Shown one piece after another: positions 45,220-55,463 of a stretch of 64,000 nt of DNA. The notes beneath the pieces were generated by a model. That model was not told the DNA's origin. It did not search any database and was given only the letters and a program-made list of their open reading frames with translations. Both the position numbers and the translations under genes were made by a program. The stretch's first letter is position 1; each line of letters begins with the position of its first letter. The stretch is from Paenisporosarcina antarctica (lineage in GTDB: Bacteria; Bacillota; Bacilli; Bacillales_A; Planococcaceae). Location of the stretch: contig NZ_CP038015.1 in NCBI RefSeq assembly GCF_004367585.1, positions 3,478,001 to 3,542,000 on the forward strand, written 5' to 3'.

Positions 45220-48200
45220 ATTCGCCAAAGGGAGATATGAAATTGCATCGAGCTTATTAGACAACATTAACGGGGAAGAAATACGAATATTATTGTTGCA
45301 GATTACAATAGAAGCTTCGAAGAAAAATCTTAAGCACATTGACGATCTAGATGATAGCAATAAATATGATGCTGCAACTTTAAAACGTTTAGCTGAATCT
45401 TTGCTATTTAGAATTGTATTTGATAAAGGTTTATCGAAAAATGAAAAAGAATCTGCCGCGCTTGTCTGTGCTTATGCTTATGAAACTTTATGTCCCCCAC
45501 TGTTGGAAGAAACCAATTTAAATTTAGATAGTTATGAATTTCTGAATAGAATCATATCATCGTTACTCTATTATATTGCGGGATATGATCCTAATGCGGA
45601 AGTAATAACTAGTCAACTTGATGAAATATTATCTTCTATAACTGATGATGAAAGTTTAGAAGTGATAGTTATAAAACAACTTTATAATTTTGCCCGTTTA
45701 AAAATGAGTCAGGTTTATATTCAGGTTAAAGCACCATATGTTTCAAATATAACTAGTTTTGAATTATTAGAAGAGCACTGTAGGAATGCTTGTTTATATA
45801 ATTTAAATGACTGTTTAAATAAACTTTCAAACGAGTTTTGCTATGTTCATACCGTGTGGAGTGAAGATATTAGTTCCAAATTAAATGGATTGTCTAAAAA
45901 TTCTAGGGACTGTGGACAAGAAACTATTACCTTATTATCAATGTTATTACTTCTATTTGAAGAATTATCACAAGCAAGGGCGATTTCTATTTTAATAAGT
46001 CCATCACATTGCGATCCTTATATTTGGAAACGTCATATGAAACGGTATATTGAAGATGGTATTTATCTAATTTGGCCTCCACATAAAGAGGCTATAATTC
46101 AAGGTCTTTTGGATGAAAATACAAACAATATAATAGCAATACCTACGGGTACTGGTAAAAGTTTAATAGCTGAACATAAAGTAATTTCATACCTGCAAAG
46201 GGGTTCTGTCATAATTTATTTGGCTCCCACCTTGGCGTTGTGCAGACAAATTACTAAAAATATGAAAAAAATTATGGACATTCATGACAACGGTAAGGGC
46301 AGTAGTGTACTTATAGATGAAGAGGCTTTATTTTCTGAAAGCAACCTTAATGAAAATGAAGACATGATTTTAGTTATGACCCCAGAAAAATGCGTTTCTC
46401 TAATTGCAAATAATAGTGAATTGGTGTCGAAGTGTACTCTTTGTATTATTGATGAATTTCATAATATTTTTCATGGTGCTAGAGGAGCTCTTTTAGACTT
46501 ATTGTTAAGTAGAATATCTCAGATATCAGGGGCATCTTTTTTGATTATGTCTGCTTTAATTGACGATTCCCCTAAATTAGAGCATTGGTTAAAGAAATTA
46601 AACGGTAATCATTTAGCAATAACAAAAACTAAATGGCGACCCGCGAGAACATTAAGAGGTTTTGTAAGTCATCCTGAAACCGAGATTGAAAGAGCTAAAA
46701 TTGAAGCTGAAAATAGTGGGAAAAATACATATAGATCCCTATTAATTACAAAATTGTACTTCTGTGTACAGGATGTATGGGCTGAAAATAATCAAAATGC
46801 TTACCCTTTGGAATTACCTGTTAAATTGGATGTTAGATTTAAAAAGATTAAGGATAAGCGTAAATATAATAGTTACTATTGGACGGTAGATGGGTATGGT
46901 AATGATGTTTCTAGGCAATTAGGAAATTATTTAGCATCTAGTAATATGTCTGTAATGATATTCTCACAAGGTACAAGGCATTTATTAAATGAATTGAATA
47001 AACACAAGAAAATCGGTATATTCCCACAAACGTTAACAGAAGTTACTAAATCATATCTAACTTTGGCAAAAGAAGAATTAGGGTTTGTATCTGAATTAAA
47101 TACTGGTCTTAAAGATGGTATTGGAATACACACTCAAGCCTTAATAAATGAAGAGCAGCTAGCAGTAGAAGATTTTTATCAAAAAATCACTAACGGTGTA
47201 TTATGTGCTACAGGAACTATTTCGCAAGGGTTAAATTTAGCAGCTTCTGTGGTAATTGTTAATACTACTAAACAGTATTCTGAACAAGAATCAAAATCAA
47301 TGTCTAAATCTGAAGTTTTAAACATGTTAGGACGGGCAGGTAGACCGGGATTCGGCCAACAATCATTAGGGCTTATAGTTCCTCAATATCCATCTACAAC
47401 TTCAGAGAATGGTTTTACTTTAGATAGTGATTCCACAGCATTTCTTGAAAGAATTGACGGAGTTGAAGAAACTAATTCTGGTTTATTAAATATTATTCAT
47501 GATATAGCTGAAAAAGAGTTAAATGAGGAAGGCATTGATGATGATTTCACTTTAATAACTAATGTTTTAGGCTTCCAATCACAAAGACTTAGAAGAGATT
47601 TGTTAAATAAAACTTTAGCGACTCAGTTTTTAGACAATACAACATTTGATCGAGCCTTTGATAAATGGAATTCATGGTTGGACTCTGTTGATAAAGAAAA
47701 AAAAGAAATAATTCTAAAAGCTGCAGTTAAATCAGCAAATAAAGCAAGTGTTATTGAAGTTATTATAGAAACTATAAATCAAAAATCAGTGAAGAAATTA
47801 TTAGAAAATGAACACGGAGAATCAGTGTGGTTAACTTGGTTTTTTGAATGCATATCCAAACTAGATATTGACTTTATTCAAAAAAATATTCATGAGTTGT
47901 TTACTAGCAATGAAGTTATGATTAAATTTTTACGAGGATGGATAGCTGGTTCTTCTATTTTAGAATTAGCAATAATCCTAAATCAGTATGATATTGGTAA
48001 GCTAAATAAGTTAGATTTAAGTAGAAACAATCAAACAAGCATAGCTAAGTCTATAAAAATTATTAGGGAAGGAATTAGGAATGTAAGTCATATAGCTACG
48101 GCATATATTTCTATAGTTGATATAATTGTAGCCCAAGAAGAGACCTCCAGTAAATTACCTGATAACTTATTATCTATATCTAGTTGTCTCCGATTTGGAG

Positions 48201-48391
48201 TTTCTAGTGAAATCGCTGTATCGTTAAGAAAGTTAGAAATTCCACGAAAAATTTCAAATGAATTATCACAATTTATACCTGTAAATATGAGTGTAACGTC
48301 ATTTATAAATGCTTGGAAAATCAAAGGAGAAATCAATGGAATAGCAATAAATAATGATGTAAAGAGAGCTCTGTTTATCATTTTAAAATAA
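45209..48391 (+). CDS. hamB: SF2 helicase, HamB-like (Hachiman)
   Basis: 1060 residues. About 300 residues without recognised motifs precede a DExH helicase: IAIPTGTGKSLIAEHK (Walker A, near 310), IIDEFHNIF (near 414), MSALIDD (motif III), ATGTISQGLNLAASVVIV and MLGRAGRPGFGQQ (motif VI, Ski2-like, near 707). The C-terminal 300 residues are helical. It probably scans DNA and releases the nuclease partner when phage damage is met; this is taken from the Hachiman model. Strongly AT-rich, so recently acquired. Confidence 0.65.
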   Translation: MLDKFAKGRYEIASSLLDNINGEEIRILLLQITIEASKKNLKHIDDLDDSNKYDAATLKRLAESLLFRIVFDKGLSKNEKESAALVCAYAYETLCPPLLEETNLNLDSYEFLNRIISSLLYYIAGYDPNAEVITSQLDEILSSITDDESLEVIVIKQLYNFARLKMSQVYIQVKAPYVSNITSFELLEEHCRNACLYNLNDCLNKLSNEFCYVHTVWSEDISSKLNGLSKNSRDCGQETITLLSMLLLLFEELSQARAISILISPSHCDPYIWKRHMKRYIEDGIYLIWPPHKEAIIQGLLDENTNNIIAIPTGTGKSLIAEHKVISYLQRGSVIIYLAPTLALCRQITKNMKKIMDIHDNGKGSSVLIDEEALFSESNLNENEDMILVMTPEKCVSLIANNSELVSKCTLCIIDEFHNIFHGARGALLDLLLSRISQISGASFLIMSALIDDSPKLEHWLKKLNGNHLAITKTKWRPARTLRGFVSHPETEIERAKIEAENSGKNTYRSLLITKLYFCVQDVWAENNQNAYPLELPVKLDVRFKKIKDKRKYNSYYWTVDGYGNDVSRQLGNYLASSNMSVMIFSQGTRHLLNELNKHKKIGIFPQTLTEVTKSYLTLAKEELGFVSELNTGLKDGIGIHTQALINEEQLAVEDFYQKITNGVLCATGTISQGLNLAASVVIVNTTKQYSEQESKSMSKSEVLNMLGRAGRPGFGQQSLGLIVPQYPSTTSENGFTLDSDSTAFLERIDGVEETNSGLLNIIHDIAEKELNEEGIDDDFTLITNVLGFQSQRLRRDLLNKTLATQFLDNTTFDRAFDKWNSWLDSVDKEKKEIILKAAVKSANKASVIEVIIETINQKSVKKLLENEHGESVWLTWFFECISKLDIDFIQKNIHELFTSNEVMIKFLRGWIAGSSILELAIILNQYDIGKLNKLDLSRNNQTSIAKSIKIIREGIRNVSHIATAYISIVDIIVAQEETSSKLPDNLLSISSCLRFGVSSEIAVSLRKLEIPRKISNELSQFIPVNMSVTSFINAWKIKGEINGIAINNDVKRALFIILK

Positions 48392-48519
48392 TAATTTGCA
48401 ATGAGATTGACCATTGTTAACCGTATGAGGAGGGATGTTTTCTTTTAATAAACATCTCAGCGCAATGCTTTACAAGCACTTCCTTTTAGAAATTTATTTA
48501 AAGAAAACACATTCATATT

Positions 48520-48550
48520 AAAAAGCCTGAAGAAATTTCAGGCTTTTTAT
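48520..48550 (+). terminator. terminator after the HamB-like gene
   Basis: AAAAAGCCTGAA and TTTCAGGCTTTTT form a 12-base stem with a short loop, 130 bases after the stop. Confidence 0.7.
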
Positions 48551-48591
48551 TGTTCCATATATTCAACTAACTTCTTGAAAGACCTCGGTTG

Positions 48592-48623
48592 GTTAAGACA
48601 ATCCCATTTTGTCTTAACCTATC
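48592..48623. repeat. hairpin without a T run
   Basis: GGTTAAGACAA and TTGTCTTAACC close an 11-base stem around TCCCATT. No T tail follows. It may be an mRNA processing or protein-binding site, or a recombination scar. Confidence 0.35.
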
Positions 48624-48747
48624 TAACTTTCAATACCTCAATACCTTAATTAGAGCCCTTTTGTAAATGATTTCAATAATACCATTCATCACCTCTTTCA
48701 AATGATATAATTCATAATAATCAAAGAACTAATTCAGGAGGTACACA

Positions 48748-49074
48748 ATGCCCATCTACAACAAACTAGTACGCGACCGAATTCCAGAGATTATCGTGGC
48801 TACAAACAAGAAATACTCAATGAAGGTGCTTGAACCTGCTGAACATGAAGTGGAAATCAAACGTAAATTAATAGAGGAATTGAAAGAGTATCAAGAAGCC
48901 ACTTCCAATGAAGAAGCGATTGAGGAATTAGCGGATTTACTTGAACTTATTTATGCTGTGTTACCTTTGCATGGAACTACAATTGAGGAGTTGGAAGAGG
49001 TACGAGTAAAAAAACTTGAAAAACGAGGCGGCTTCGATAATGGGTATTACCTGATCGAGGTTGAAGATGACTGA
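48748..49074 (+). CDS. MazG-like nucleotide pyrophosphohydrolase
   Basis: 108 residues. It begins YNKLVRDRIPEII, then LIEELKEYQEA and EEAIEELADLLELIYAV, giving the ExxE...ExxD metal site of all-alpha NTP pyrophosphatases. These hydrolyse (d)NTPs to NMPs plus pyrophosphate. ATG 48748 is preceded by AGGAGG. Its stop overlaps the next gene by 8 bases, so the two proteins are made together. A role in lowering the nucleotide pool during phage attack is inference. Confidence 0.85.
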   Translation: MPIYNKLVRDRIPEIIVATNKKYSMKVLEPAEHEVEIKRKLIEELKEYQEATSNEEAIEELADLLELIYAVLPLHGTTIEELEEVRVKKLEKRGGFDNGYYLIEVEDD

Positions 49075-51493
49075 GGTTCGATTAATCACTCATCACTTGG
49101 TGGATGATTTAAAACGGTTAAGTGAAACGGCGACAAGTATGTATTGGATGACAGCATTCGCTATGACATCTGGTGTAAAAATGGTTTTGCCACAGTTGAA
49201 AGCCACTTCTTCACTTGGATGTGAAATCAAGATGTTGGTGGGCGATTACCTGTACATTACACAACCTGATGCACTAGAGATCCTACTAAAGGAGTTACCT
49301 GGCATTGAACTGAGACTTTTCCAGAGCGGCGGGCAGTCATTTCATCCTAAAGCCTATTTGTTTCGAGGAAATGATCAAAACCATGTCATCGTTGGCTCAT
49401 CAAATTTGTCTAAATCAGCATTGACTGGCGGCATCGAATGGAGTTTGCATGTTCCGACACCATTAGATGATGCTCTTTTTGACGTAGCTGCTGAAGAATT
49501 TATGAAACAGTTTTATGAAGAACGCACCATTCCAGTGAATGAAGAAACGTTAGCGCTATATCGTGACCAATTTGATATCCATAATATCCAAAGACCTTTT
49601 AGCATGGCGTGGTCTGAACAAGAGGACCATGAAGTTATGTATGGTACGTCTAGTGGTGATTCGGTTTTAGTGGAAACCAAAGAACCTTATGTTACTCAAC
49701 AAGTACTGACACCACGGCCAGCACAAATATTAGCTTTACAAGCTCTTCAAGACTCCATGCAGGATGATTATGATAAAGCGTTAGCCGTTATGGCAACCGG
49801 ACTTGGGAAAACGTATTTAGCCGCGTTCTTTGCAGAGCAATTTGTACGAGTTTTGTTCGTTGCTCATCGTGAAGAAATTCTGATTCAGGCACAACAATCA
49901 TTCAAAAATGTACATCCAACAAAAAGTACTGGATTTTATAATGCTAAAGAAAAGACGATGAATGCTGATTTTACCTTCGCTTCTGTTCAGACCCTTAATC
50001 AGCGGCACCATCTGTCCGGCTTCGTGCCAGATACATATGATTTGATTGTTGTGGACGAGTTCCATCATGCGAGTGCACCAAGCTACCTGCGCATTCTGGA
50101 TTACTTCAAGCCTAAATTTCTTCTTGGTATTACAGCAACGCCTTTTCGACTGGATAACAAAGATGTTTTTGGACTCTGTGACGGAAACGTCGCTATTTCA
50201 ATTCATTTTTTAGATGCCATCAAGCAGCAATGGCTATCCCCTTTTCGCTATTACGGTATTTATGACGACACTGACTATTCGCAGCTGCGTTGGCTTGGTA
50301 CTCGCTATGACGAAGAACAATTGGCAAGTGTGCAATTACGGACGGGAATGGCACAGAAGATTTTGCAGGAATGGATCCAGAATAAACAATCACGAACCAT
50401 TGCATTCTGTTCATCCATTCGTCAGGCAGATTTCCTAAATCATCACTTCCAGCAAGCCGGATTCCGCTCCATTTCATTGAATGGCAATACGCCAAACGAA
50501 GATCGATTGTCTGCGCGGGAACGCTTGAACTCAGGGAGACTCGACATCATCTTTACCGTAGATTTGTTTAATGAAGGCGTAGACATACCTCGTGTCGACA
50601 CTCTGCTGTTTGTCCGACCTACTGAATCACTTGCTGTCTTTACCCAACAAATCGGGCGTGGCCTTCGGATTGCTGATGGTAAGAATGACTGTGTCATTAT
50701 CGATTTAATCGGGAACTACCGTAATGCTGACGTGAAATGGGGCGTCTTCAATCCAACATATGTCGGTGAACCTGAGCCTCGTTTAATTGAGCAGACATTG
50801 CCAGAAGGCTGTGAATTCAACATCGACACGGAAGTAATCGATTTGATTTTACATATGACTAAGAAACTGGCACGTGGCAAAGAGTTGTTGATCTTGCATG
50901 ATCATGAACTGCGTAAGGATCTTGGTCATCGGCCGACGTATTTAGAATATCATTTGCAGGCAGGTGTAGACTCTTCGATGATCAAACGTGAATTCGGGAC
51001 TTATTTCAACATGCTAAAAGCTTCCGGAGAATTAAACGATAAGGAGTTACAGGTTCTTGAGGATTATGAAGAATGGTTTCTCGAAGCCGAACGTACAGGC
51101 ATGACAAAAAGCTATAAAATGGTACTGCTCCGCTGCATGTTAACACGCGGTGAGGATGAATGGTTTTTACCTATTAAGGCTGTCGATGCAGCGAAATGCT
51201 TCCATCATTACCTGACGGATAAATCATACCGCAAGAATATCGACTTTAGCGATAAACAAGGCAAGGAAATGGAACAGTATGATGAACGTAAAGTAGCATC
51301 ACTCATTCAACGAATGCCCATGACCATGTGGGGCGGCTCTGCTAAAATGATTACCTATGAAGATAAAGTTTTCAAGTTTGACTTTGATGTCACACCGGAT
51401 AATCGATCAATTGTCTATGAATGGACTAGACAGATTTGTGAATATCGTTTGCACACGTATTTTGAGAAAAAATCCAAAATAATAAGTAGTTAA
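49067..51493 (+). CDS. PLD-nuclease/SF2-helicase fusion
   Basis: 808 residues from ATG 49067 (GAGG six bases upstream). Residues 1-150 form a phospholipase D-like nuclease with one HKD motif (HPKAYLF...NHVIVGSSNLS, near 92). The helicase has VMATGLGKTYLAAF (242), VVDEFHHA (329), GITATPFR and FTQQIGRGLR (528). The C-terminal 250 residues have no named motif but keep LGHRPTYLEYH and MTMWGGSAKMITYEDK. It is translationally coupled to the MazG-like gene. A broken copy of its last segment lies at 59964. Confidence 0.88.
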   Translation: MTEVRLITHHLVDDLKRLSETATSMYWMTAFAMTSGVKMVLPQLKATSSLGCEIKMLVGDYLYITQPDALEILLKELPGIELRLFQSGGQSFHPKAYLFRGNDQNHVIVGSSNLSKSALTGGIEWSLHVPTPLDDALFDVAAEEFMKQFYEERTIPVNEETLALYRDQFDIHNIQRPFSMAWSEQEDHEVMYGTSSGDSVLVETKEPYVTQQVLTPRPAQILALQALQDSMQDDYDKALAVMATGLGKTYLAAFFAEQFVRVLFVAHREEILIQAQQSFKNVHPTKSTGFYNAKEKTMNADFTFASVQTLNQRHHLSGFVPDTYDLIVVDEFHHASAPSYLRILDYFKPKFLLGITATPFRLDNKDVFGLCDGNVAISIHFLDAIKQQWLSPFRYYGIYDDTDYSQLRWLGTRYDEEQLASVQLRTGMAQKILQEWIQNKQSRTIAFCSSIRQADFLNHHFQQAGFRSISLNGNTPNEDRLSARERLNSGRLDIIFTVDLFNEGVDIPRVDTLLFVRPTESLAVFTQQIGRGLRIADGKNDCVIIDLIGNYRNADVKWGVFNPTYVGEPEPRLIEQTLPEGCEFNIDTEVIDLILHMTKKLARGKELLILHDHELRKDLGHRPTYLEYHLQAGVDSSMIKREFGTYFNMLKASGELNDKELQVLEDYEEWFLEAERTGMTKSYKMVLLRCMLTRGEDEWFLPIKAVDAAKCFHHYLTDKSYRKNIDFSDKQGKEMEQYDERKVASLIQRMPMTMWGGSAKMITYEDKVFKFDFDVTPDNRSIVYEWTRQICEYRLHTYFEKKSKIISS

Positions 51494-51496
51494 CGC

Positions 51497-51536
51497 CTTT
51501 TATCCCCAGCGAAATTAATTTGCTGGGGATAAAATA
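51497..51536. terminator. bidirectional terminator between helicase and zorD
   Basis: TTTTATCCCCAGC pairs perfectly with GCTGGGGATAAAA around an 11-base loop, 4 bases after the helicase stop. It is bidirectional in form. Confidence 0.75.
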
Positions 51537-51631
51537 ATATCTTTATATAGATAACTTAGATTATGGTTTTAATTCACAATGCCGTTCAATCCTGAGGTTC
51601 ATTTATGTAACCCCCCAATTGATTAAAATAC

Positions 51632-54244
51632 TTATTTTTCAAAGAACGAATACAACTGCTCCTTAAATAACTTGGTATCAAATGGAATAATAACATTCTC
51701 CGCTAACTCGGATTTATCAATAAGCATTTGGTGCATGATTTCCTCTACCGTTCCATTTGGGAAGTTCTCTTTATCTTGAGTGATAATTTGATAAACATAT
51801 ACATCTTTTGTTTGTCCTATACGATATGCACGATCGGTTGATTGATTTTCAACAGCCGGATTCCACCATCTTGTATAATGCAATACGTGATTAGCACTTG
51901 TAATGGTCAATCCTACACCCGCCGCTTTTGGTGAGAGAAGCATCACACCAAACCCGGTTTGATTACCGAAATCTTTAACTACTTCCGATCTGTTTTTGGT
52001 ATTCCCATCGATTATTGGAACATGTACCCCGTATCTACTTGAAATTTCTTTTTTCAATATAGATTGTACCTTTCGAAATTCTGTGAAGATTAATATTTTT
52101 TCGTTACTTATCTTCACTTTATCTAATAGTGTAATTAACTCTTTTAGCTTTGGAGCATCATCAATATTAACTTTTTTTTCAATGTGTTCGAACACGCCTG
52201 GATGTGCGTATAGTTGACGTAAATTCCCTATCACAGTTAACATATTTCCTCGTTTAGAGTGAATGCTTTGTAGCATGGTTTCGGAAATATTCTTTTGAAT
52301 TCTTGATGCTTGCAAATATGTTGGGGCTAGAATGTGTTTTGATGGTAACTTATCACTAAGAACTTCTTTTTTGGTTCGTCTTAAATAATATGGTTTGAGT
52401 GTCTTCATCAATAAATCAACATTACTATTTTTTATGAAACTTTTTTTGAATTCATTTAACGAAAACATTGCGCCAGGTTGAACAAAATCCATGATAGTCC
52501 ATAATTCTTCTAAACTATTTTCTACAGGAGTTCCCGTCATCGCTAAACGAAATTCACTTTTCATTGCCCTTAATGCACGTGACCGTTCACTTGAATGATT
52601 TTTAATGTTTTGAGCTTCATCCGCTATAATATTTTGAAAATTTATTCGTCCAAATAATAGTTGATCAATTTTCAAGGTATCATAACTAATGAATATAAGT
52701 TCCTGTTTTTCTAGAATTGAATGATTTCGTATCCTATTCGGACCTTGATGTATATAGATTTTATTCGAAAGGCTAGGTGCAAACTTATTAATTTCATTTT
52801 CCCAGTTTTCAATTAACGCTATAGGTAAAACAATCAATGTAGGTGCAAATTTTCCAAGTGATTGTTGATGTAATAAGAAAGTAATTACTTGCATGGTTTT
52901 TCCTAAACCCATGTCATCAGCCAATAGTCCGCTCGAATTGGAGTCAGCGAGAGATGCAATCCATCGGAAACCTTCTATTTGATAATCATATAATGTAGCA
53001 TTTAGAGTACTTGGAACAGGAAAGTCTTTAAATTGCTTATTCAGTTCATTTGAAACTGAGTACCCTAGATTTTCCTCATTATCTAAAATGTCTAATCTTA
53101 GTTTTGATTTATGTGATTTTTCTTCATCATCAATCAAATTCAATTCTTTTCTTAATGTGTTATCTACAAAAATCCACATTTTTTTGTGCTTAATAAAATT
53201 GCTATTTGGTTTTGCTGCCACATCTTTTCTTAGTTCATCCATATCAATATCCAGTTTCTCTCCTGACTCATCATCGAACCAGGAATACTTACCCTCATTG
53301 TATTGCATACGAGGCTTTTTGATTTCAACAAATCCGATAACTCTTTTAGAAAAAGATTCAAGGTCAAATTGAAATTCATGTTCAGGAAATAACGATAATG
53401 GATTTTGAAAGAATTGTGGAATTTCTTCACCTTTTAAAATCTTTTTTTGGTTAATAATATTAATGTCTTCTCTTACTTGTTGACTCGATACAATCCGAGT
53501 GCGTTCATTGCTATTTTTTATTGTTGTTTGTGAATTATTGTTATTTAAATGGGATGTTAACTCATCTGATTCCCCCACTATTTTCAACAACATTGTATTG
53601 TCATCTAACATTGTAGGTTGCAAGTCATATTCTTCGATATATTCATACTTTTCACGGGTCAAAAAGTCATCGACATCAAAGTCATTAAGGTTTGATATTT
53701 TTTGAATCTTAGCTATTTGTTCGTACTTATGGTCAAAGGAATCTAATTTTGCGGCTTTATAGACATCCCATATAGATTGATTCAAATAATAGGTTTCTCC
53801 TGACATCTTAATGAAAGGAAATTCTACTAATGCTAAATGTCTTATATCAATTCCTTCATTTGTATTAATGAAAATCTCGAATTCCGGCTCGTGTCCAGAG
53901 TTGCCCGTCATTTGAATTTCTACTTTTACAGGCATTTGAACTACAGGTAAACCCATTCTCTCCAGAATGGGTTTAAAGTCTTCATTTTCAATTAGTTCAT
54001 AAAAATTACTTATTGGTAATGACTGATTTTCTGAAAAATAATCTGTTTCCATTAACTCTTCAAAAGCTAAATATTTATCGAAGTGACTCCATGTATAACT
54101 TTCTCTGAACTGGAAATCTGATAGAGGAATGGTAAGAAGGTTCTTGGATTTCTTACTCGTCCCATAAAACTGAAAATAGATTTCATCATTTTCCATATGA
54201 AAGTCACACTGTAAAGTTATTTTGGTTTTCCCGAAGAATCTCAC
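51632..54244 (-). CDS. zorD: Zorya SNF2-type helicase ZorD
   Basis: 870 residues. The N-terminal 420 residues have no named motif. The SNF2 motor then has LLADDMGLGKTMQVITFLL (Walker A, near 441), IIADEAQNIKN (near 540), LAMTGTPVENSLEELW, ILIFTEFRKVQSIL and STDRAYRIGQT (near 803). The protein ends soon after, at LYSFFEK. E. coli ZorD is reported to combine helicase and nuclease parts; no separate C-terminal nuclease remains here. GTG 54244 follows GGGAGG, and the gene overlaps zorC by 41 bases. Confidence 0.85.
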   Translation of the reverse strand: MRFFGKTKITLQCDFHMENDEIYFQFYGTSKKSKNLLTIPLSDFQFRESYTWSHFDKYLAFEELMETDYFSENQSLPISNFYELIENEDFKPILERMGLPVVQMPVKVEIQMTGNSGHEPEFEIFINTNEGIDIRHLALVEFPFIKMSGETYYLNQSIWDVYKAAKLDSFDHKYEQIAKIQKISNLNDFDVDDFLTREKYEYIEEYDLQPTMLDDNTMLLKIVGESDELTSHLNNNNSQTTIKNSNERTRIVSSQQVREDINIINQKKILKGEEIPQFFQNPLSLFPEHEFQFDLESFSKRVIGFVEIKKPRMQYNEGKYSWFDDESGEKLDIDMDELRKDVAAKPNSNFIKHKKMWIFVDNTLRKELNLIDDEEKSHKSKLRLDILDNEENLGYSVSNELNKQFKDFPVPSTLNATLYDYQIEGFRWIASLADSNSSGLLADDMGLGKTMQVITFLLHQQSLGKFAPTLIVLPIALIENWENEINKFAPSLSNKIYIHQGPNRIRNHSILEKQELIFISYDTLKIDQLLFGRINFQNIIADEAQNIKNHSSERSRALRAMKSEFRLAMTGTPVENSLEELWTIMDFVQPGAMFSLNEFKKSFIKNSNVDLLMKTLKPYYLRRTKKEVLSDKLPSKHILAPTYLQASRIQKNISETMLQSIHSKRGNMLTVIGNLRQLYAHPGVFEHIEKKVNIDDAPKLKELITLLDKVKISNEKILIFTEFRKVQSILKKEISSRYGVHVPIIDGNTKNRSEVVKDFGNQTGFGVMLLSPKAAGVGLTITSANHVLHYTRWWNPAVENQSTDRAYRIGQTKDVYVYQIITQDKENFPNGTVEEIMHQMLIDKSELAENVIIPFDTKLFKEQLYSFFEK

Positions 54245-55463
54245 TTTCCTTTACCTCCCAATTTAATTTCCGTTTTAAAAAGTTATCAAACTTGTCTTGC
54301 CAGCCACCTGAATGTGTTAACCATCCCCCACGGACAACCGACTCTTTCTCCATCAACATTGATCGTGACAAACGATATCTATGATAATAGATATTCCCCA
54401 TTTTAACTTTTTCTTCTTCTGCTAAATATCTTTGAACTAAATGGTCAAATTTCTTTTTATAAAACTCTTTTTTGTAAACATAAACTGCGCCTGTACCGAG
54501 AATTTCCATTATCACAACATCTTCAAAAAACATTAACATAGTATTCCGCTCAATAATTACTACATCTTGTAAAGTTGGTATGAATTTCCTCCAAAATTTA
54601 AAGCGTTCATGATCTTTATCGAGCCCCAAAAAGAATTCTCTGACATTCTTGCTCATAACCCACTTGTTAAACTCTTTTTTAACAGATTCTTCTATTAGGT
54701 CCCATTTCATCGGTTGGCGTATATACGTTTTCATTTTTTCATAAATTGCAAAGCTAATTTCTTCGTTAGTTTCTAAGCTGCCTGAGCGAATGAAACCGCT
54801 CGCTAATAACTGTTGCTTGATAGTATCCGCCCTGATAAACATTTCAATAAACTTTTTCTTCTCATGTCGATAAAGTTCAGGAGAGCCTTCTGTAAATAAA
54901 AGTAATAGTAGAGAATTATAAAAAGCATGCCCATCATTAAAAATCAATTGATGTTGAGCATCCGCTACTGAGATTCCATTATATAATATTAAGTTAGCAA
55001 CATGTTTTTCAAATTCTTTATCCTTCATAAAAAAATTATTCCAATGCTCAATTTTCCTATTTGGCCATCCACGTGTCACTTTAGTGTGGTTACTAACAAA
55101 TGCTATTTTCGCTATTTTCCAGTTCACACCAAAGACATTTGATTGATAACATGCCTCTATTGCATTTCTAAATAGTTGGCGGTTGTCATTTGCTATACTA
55201 AATAATTTCTCCTCAGTTAGTCTTTTATTGGCATCACTTTTAATCTCTTGAAACACAAATGGGAACAGTATCCAATATCTCTTTGTTAAACGATTAAACC
55301 ATTTAGAAAAGTCATCTTGTGGTCTGTTATTATAAAAATGTATTAATCCTCTTAAATCCTCAATAACTGTTAAGAATTCCTTGGATTCAAAATAATTCAC
55401 TTCAACATTAATTTCTCTTTTTATCCATTCCGCTAAGAAATACGGCTTATAATCGAACTTCAA
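54204..55463 (-). CDS. zorC: Zorya ZorC-like protein (EH-signature domain)
   Basis: 419 residues, soluble and helical. The C-terminal region has FWRKFIPTLQDVVIIE, EILGTGAVYVYKKEFY and a final HSGGWQDKFDNFLKRKL, consistent with the EH-signature family of ZorC. It lies between the ZorAB motor and ZorD, with a 4-base overlap with zorB. ZorC is thought to bind DNA and help recruit the ZorD effector after the motor is triggered. Confidence 0.8.
   Translation of the reverse strand: MKFDYKPYFLAEWIKREINVEVNYFESKEFLTVIEDLRGLIHFYNNRPQDDFSKWFNRLTKRYWILFPFVFQEIKSDANKRLTEEKLFSIANDNRQLFRNAIEACYQSNVFGVNWKIAKIAFVSNHTKVTRGWPNRKIEHWNNFFMKDKEFEKHVANLILYNGISVADAQHQLIFNDGHAFYNSLLLLLFTEGSPELYRHEKKKFIEMFIRADTIKQQLLASGFIRSGSLETNEEISFAIYEKMKTYIRQPMKWDLIEESVKKEFNKWVMSKNVREFFLGLDKDHERFKFWRKFIPTLQDVVIIERNTMLMFFEDVVIMEILGTGAVYVYKKEFYKKKFDHLVQRYLAEEEKVKMGNIYYHRYRLSRSMLMEKESVVRGGWLTHSGGWQDKFDNFLKRKLNWEVKESEILRENQNNFTV

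Noticed and set aside
48592-48623. Hairpin before the MazG-like gene as a riboswitch or terminator
   Set aside because: There is no T run and no recognised aptamer pattern; kept only as a low-confidence repeat.
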